DNA from: Treponema parvum
GTDB lineage: Bacteria > Spirochaetota > Spirochaetia > Treponematales > Treponemataceae
DNA: 64,000 nt
Reading direction: 5' to 3'
NCBI RefSeq assembly: GCF_017893945.1
Contig: NZ_CP054257.1
Coordinates: forward strand, 1,612,001 to 1,676,000
Shown: positions 62,001-64,000 of the stretch, piece by piece
Layout: each line of letters opens with the position of its first letter
Position numbering within the stretch: the first letter of the stretch is position 1
Notes under the pieces: generated by a model
Seen by the model: the letters and a program-made list of their open reading frames with translations, nothing else
Told to the model about the DNA's origin: nothing
The model's database searches: none
Program-made: the position numbers and the translations under genes

Positions 62001-62540
62001 CGAATCGTCCCGCCCGAAGATATCCGAAGCCACTATCAATGTGGAACCTGACGGAATATTAAGGGAATCCGTCTGCGCCTGCACTATACGCCCCCCGTCA
62101 AAAATTCCTTCTAGGGTGGCCGTGTTAAAAAGCAGGGAATTTGCAGTGACGGTTTCGTTGCCGGAATCCTTGCCCGTCTGCAAAAGTTTTACGGAGCCTT
62201 CCGCATAAAGCATATCTTTTGCACGGTTGTAGTTGATCGTGTCGGCGCTTATGGTGGTAACGCTTCCGTCTTTTTCAACCGAAACGACAACCCCTCCTTC
62301 AAGCACTATGATATCGGTACCGTCAATTTCATTTTTTTTGTTGCCGGTTCTGTCCGCTCTTTTAATGGTAATTACGGTTATATCATCTTTTTTTTTAAGA
62401 GATTCCGCAGCTTTAGGTTCTTGCGCGCGGGCGTCACCTTTAACATCGGAAAGAGCGTTCTCATCCGCAAATACGGCTTTCCCTAAGATGATAAAAAGGC
62501 AGAGAGATAAAAAGCGTATTCCGAACGGCAATTTTTTCAT
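59091..62540 (-). CDS. lptD: LptD/OstA-like outer-membrane protein
   Basis: A 1149-residue protein with a signal peptide (MKKLPFGIRFLSLCLFIILGKAVFA). Residues ~50-200 are a beta-jellyroll of OstA type (IIVLEGGVVVSVEKDGSVTTISADTINYN, DMLYAEGSVKLLQ, SGTVTFKNGALTFCDEDPPHW). Next comes the LptD barrel entry (FFNALLYVGQVPVFYLPAFWYPKDELVFNPVFGF, ~214-247) and a long strand-rich barrel to the end. LptD inserts lipopolysaccharide into the outer membrane. T. pallidum has a homologue but makes no LPS, so the cargo is uncertain. A Pro/Gln-rich insertion (~625-675) interrupts the barrel. It starts 9 bp after uvrA with no ribosome-binding sequence, implying dependence on uvrA translation. Confidence 0.85.
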   Translation of the reverse strand: MKKLPFGIRFLSLCLFIILGKAVFADENALSDVKGDARAQEPKAAESLKKKDDITVITIKRADRTGNKKNEIDGTDIIVLEGGVVVSVEKDGSVTTISADTINYNRAKDMLYAEGSVKLLQTGKDSGNETVTANSLLFNTATLEGIFDGGRIVQAQTDSLNIPSGSTLIVASDIFGRDDSGTVTFKNGALTFCDEDPPHWKIKASRIWLLPGGEFAFFNALLYVGQVPVFYLPAFWYPKDELVFNPVFGFRQREGYFFQTTTYILGRKPLSAYDVADQYSDDDDESDESYYSFVKPSKLKDQERQGLMLHNLDSDFKGDTVNYVKIMADWYASLGYMIGIDGTVKPKNEYVSNLKFNAELGFSNTVFQKNGVYSPYEPSSEKIYSDSSNFLGIELPYRYKADLKLNMDKPLSITLSMPLYSDPYFTSDFGDRTETMDWIDYLISNPSLASETDDKKKAEMTSFSWNLSGTYNIPVPKSVKPYVSSISVSDFSSSVLFSSLNNSVVASSSNPAQWKVYTPERKFFYPSQINPFKISGKISGTLLSLGSSASNASVGRSSSKNTAAQNKELSLTAPAELADTTLQDGVSQNSEDSETTSAGSLKEDAAQPQVPPTNPQPPQTTRSPHSQPTSPQMTQLQPAQPDLALPESALPKIAFSPPAVKNTELISYSLSYLISPSYVSEFSYSSTGIAEPSDFDWSRTRSTMVLFKSPVNLTSNFGYKGNFLGLTDTFLFEPVYQSHPYISTDTSHGGYTQSGVDSIRKTDYAARKLDLTNTNEISVRPFYYTEHFKETGITWNTTVKMVRTKFVGDADNPEWDYITADLFDEECVTVHTLNMTLGAKQLDDSFGQKLVLSTTLPPQVDRYYGTLTFTFPYTSLSFETGIKQISKTDTGWKKEPFKESLSLNLGGGNVKFTQAYTYELEEEYKDSLRLSFSAYDFHAAYTASYTTGYDFNETSGWVARSKKEFLPYSLSLSYVRSKKTFRYWKNRISWAPSLSSSLVYDFLRPTNSYFKFTPAITFKINEFLDIEFSSGSRNDVIYRYVQQYLGPEAKISGETNWLKDAIDSFRFDDESKRRSSGFKLENFKVSVKHDLHDWDFASSFKIEPRLVTKASSEKYYDYRPYFTISVVWRPMTGMKTKIVDEYGDWELNP

Positions 62541-62549
62541 AGATATTAT

Positions 62550-64000
62550 CTATTTTACATTCATCTTACATTTATTTTCAAACATCTGTTTAATGTAAAA
62601 TCCGGTGTACGATCCTTCAACCGAAGCCACTTGCTCTGGCGTTCCTTCCGCTATTATCCGCCCGCCTCTAAAGCCTCCTTCGGGGCCTAAGTCAATGATG
62701 CGGTCTGCCTGGCATATTACGTCAAGGTTGTGTTCTATCATGACGACCGTATTTCCCTGATCCGCAAGCCTTTGGATAACCGTCATAAGCTGTTTTACGT
62801 CGGCAAAGTGAAGCCCCGTCGTAGGTTCGTCAAGTATGTACAAGGTCTTGCCTGTTGAAACGCGCGCAAGCTCGTTTGCAAGCTTTACTCTCTGGGCTTC
62901 TCCGCCCGAAAGGGTGAGAGCCGACTGCCCCAGCTGAATATATCCCAACCCTACGGATCTGAGAGTTTCAAGTTTGCGGGCTATATGCGGAATCTGCGGG
63001 AAAAATTCGCAGGCCTCCTCTATCGTCATGTCTAAAACGTCGGCAATGTTTTTACCCTTATATGTAACTTCCAACGTCTCTTTGTTAAACCTTTTGCCGT
63101 GGCACACATCGCACGTTATATAAACGTCGGGCAAAAAATTCATTTCGATAGTTATAGTGCCGTTTCCCTGACAGTGCTCGCAGCGTCCGCCTTTTACGTT
63201 AAAGCTGAACCTGCCGGGCAAATATCCTCTGGCCTTAGCTTCCGGCAGCGATGAAAAAAGATCGCGGATGCCGTTAAACACGCCTACGTAGGTTGCGGGA
63301 TTCGAACGCGGCGAGCGGCCTATGGGACTTTGGTCGATATTTATAACCTTATCTATATGCTCAAGCCCGGAAATTTCGCCGCAGCGGCCCACAGGGTATT
63401 TTGTGCGCATGAGTTTATTGCTCACAGCAGGATATAATACGTCGGAAAGCAGCGTAGATTTTCCGGAACCGGAAACGCCCGTTATACAGGTAAAAGTTCC
63501 GAGCGGTATACAAAGGTCTACGTTCTTAAGATTGTGTTCACTCGCATTTTTTAATATGAGCGTATGACCGTTCCCCTGCCGCCTTTGTGAAGGGATATCC
63601 ATACTGAGCTTTCCCGATAAAAACTGCCCGGTAAAACTCTCATGTACTCCTTCAACTTGTTCCGGCGTTCCCGACGCGACAACCCTTCCTCCGTGTATGC
63701 CAGCGCCCGGACCTATATCTACGATCCAATCGGCGGTGCGAAGAGTTTGCTCATCGTGTTCTACGACTATCACGGAATTCCCGAGATCTCGAAGATAGGT
63801 AAGAGTGTCTATGAGGCGCTGATTGTCGCGCTGGTGAAGGCCGATCGAAGGTTCGTCAAGAATGTACATAACTCCCGTAAGAGCGGAACCTATCTGGGTG
63901 GCAAGCCTGATCCGCTGCGCTTCGCCTCCTGAAAGAGTTCCGGCCGAACGGTCAAGGGTAAGATAATCAAGCCCGACGTTTTTTAAAAATGAAAGCCTTG
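62550..64000 (-). CDS. uvrA: excinuclease ABC subunit A, C-terminal part (5' end outside window)
   Basis: The frame is open to the right edge, so the first ATG inside (63869) is not the start. The visible ~482 residues include the first ABC signature ([12 protein letters not shown]) and Walker B ([12 protein letters not shown]). The second ABC domain has Walker [12 protein letters not shown], a C4 zinc module (CEHCQGNG and CDVCHGK), the second signature ([12 protein letters not shown]) and a Walker B ([11 protein letters not shown]). UvrA finds bulky DNA lesions and loads UvrB. lptD follows after 9 bp, the same neighbour as in T. pallidum (TP0514-TP0515, from memory). Confidence 0.95.
   Translation of the reverse strand, partial: RLSFLKNVGLDYLTLDRSAGTLSGGEAQRIRLATQIGSALTGVMYILDEPSIGLHQRDNQRLIDTLTYLRDLGNSVIVVEHDEQTLRTADWIVDIGPGAGIHGGRVVASGTPEQVEGVHESFTGQFLSGKLSMDIPSQRRQGNGHTLILKNASEHNLKNVDLCIPLGTFTCITGVSGSGKSTLLSDVLYPAVSNKLMRTKYPVGRCGEISGLEHIDKVINIDQSPIGRSPRSNPATYVGVFNGIRDLFSSLPEAKARGYLPGRFSFNVKGGRCEHCQGNGTITIEMNFLPDVYITCDVCHGKRFNKETLEVTYKGKNIADVLDMTIEEACEFFPQIPHIARKLETLRSVGLGYIQLGQSALTLSGGEAQRVKLANELARVSTGKTLYILDEPTTGLHFADVKQLMTVIQRLADQGNTVVMIEHNLDVICQADRIIDLGPEGGFRGGRIIAEGTPEQVASVEGSYTGFYIKQMFENKCKMNVK

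Overview
The window reads as chromosomal DNA from a spirochaete of the Treponema group, of moderate GC content. The evidence is a PUR-alpha-type DNA-binding protein, a LptD homologue directly behind uvrA, a LolA-like/beta-barrel/RND export set of treponemal type, many small SPaseI or lipobox secretory proteins, and a DUF4143 ATPase. The species cannot be named from this sequence. Both ends cut genes: an AraC-type regulator on the left and uvrA on the right.

Layout. 1-2000: AraC fragment, repeat-rich spacer, and one intact insertion sequence (635-1989) with a doubled terminal motif. 2188-8060: a LolA-like periplasmic protein and a beta-barrel protein (+), facing an RND/MMPL exporter whose promoter carries palindromes next to an upstream arsR gene (-). 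8294-12330: Lon protease with a large Ala-rich insertion, then a PAP2 phosphatase. 12747-15119: lipoprotein cluster LPP20-LpoB-LPP20. 15219-17390: nitroreductase and a decayed patch (S24 repressor remnant, DUF454 remnant, GC-rich repeats). 17390-23557: Cys/Met PLP enzyme, then a GntR regulator, PHP protein and two-permease sugar-type ABC importer with a strong promoter overlapped by palindromes. 23752-33773: mainly metabolic and housekeeping single genes (DUF4143 ATPase, PfkB kinase, CstA, alpha/beta hydrolase, metallo-beta-lactamase fold, M24 peptidase, BI-1, UxaC, PUR-alpha). 34021-41298: RNase HII, a secreted hypothetical, a phosphoribosyltransferase, AvtA, ClpC. 41458-51514: one long minus-strand array, Cas2-like, prfB, PEGA protein, ftsY, a secreted hypothetical, lolC-lolD-lolE, mcsA, mcsB. 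51692-64000: an FN3/TPR protein, then a minus-strand envelope/housekeeping array (uvrA, lptD; phoH, HD phosphohydrolase, ybeY, CBS protein, TPR protein).

The most interesting points are these. (1) McsA and ClpC look intact and ClpC keeps both phosphoarginine-reading glutamates, but the McsB beside them has lost nearly all catalytic residues of the phosphagen-kinase fold, so it looks like a pseudokinase. (2) At least six genes on both strands have the same start architecture, -35, 17-18 bp, -10, then only 6-7 bp to the ATG, with no Shine-Dalgarno, which predicts leaderless mRNAs. (3) An orphan Cas2-like protein lies upstream of prfB with no cas1 or array. (4) prfB has the canonical CUU-UGA-C programmed frameshift, so its true start is at 51152. 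(5) Several unrelated proteins carry Ala/Ser/Gly/Pro-rich inserts. (6) Intergenic DNA holds tandem, inverted and structured repeats that the genes do not explain.
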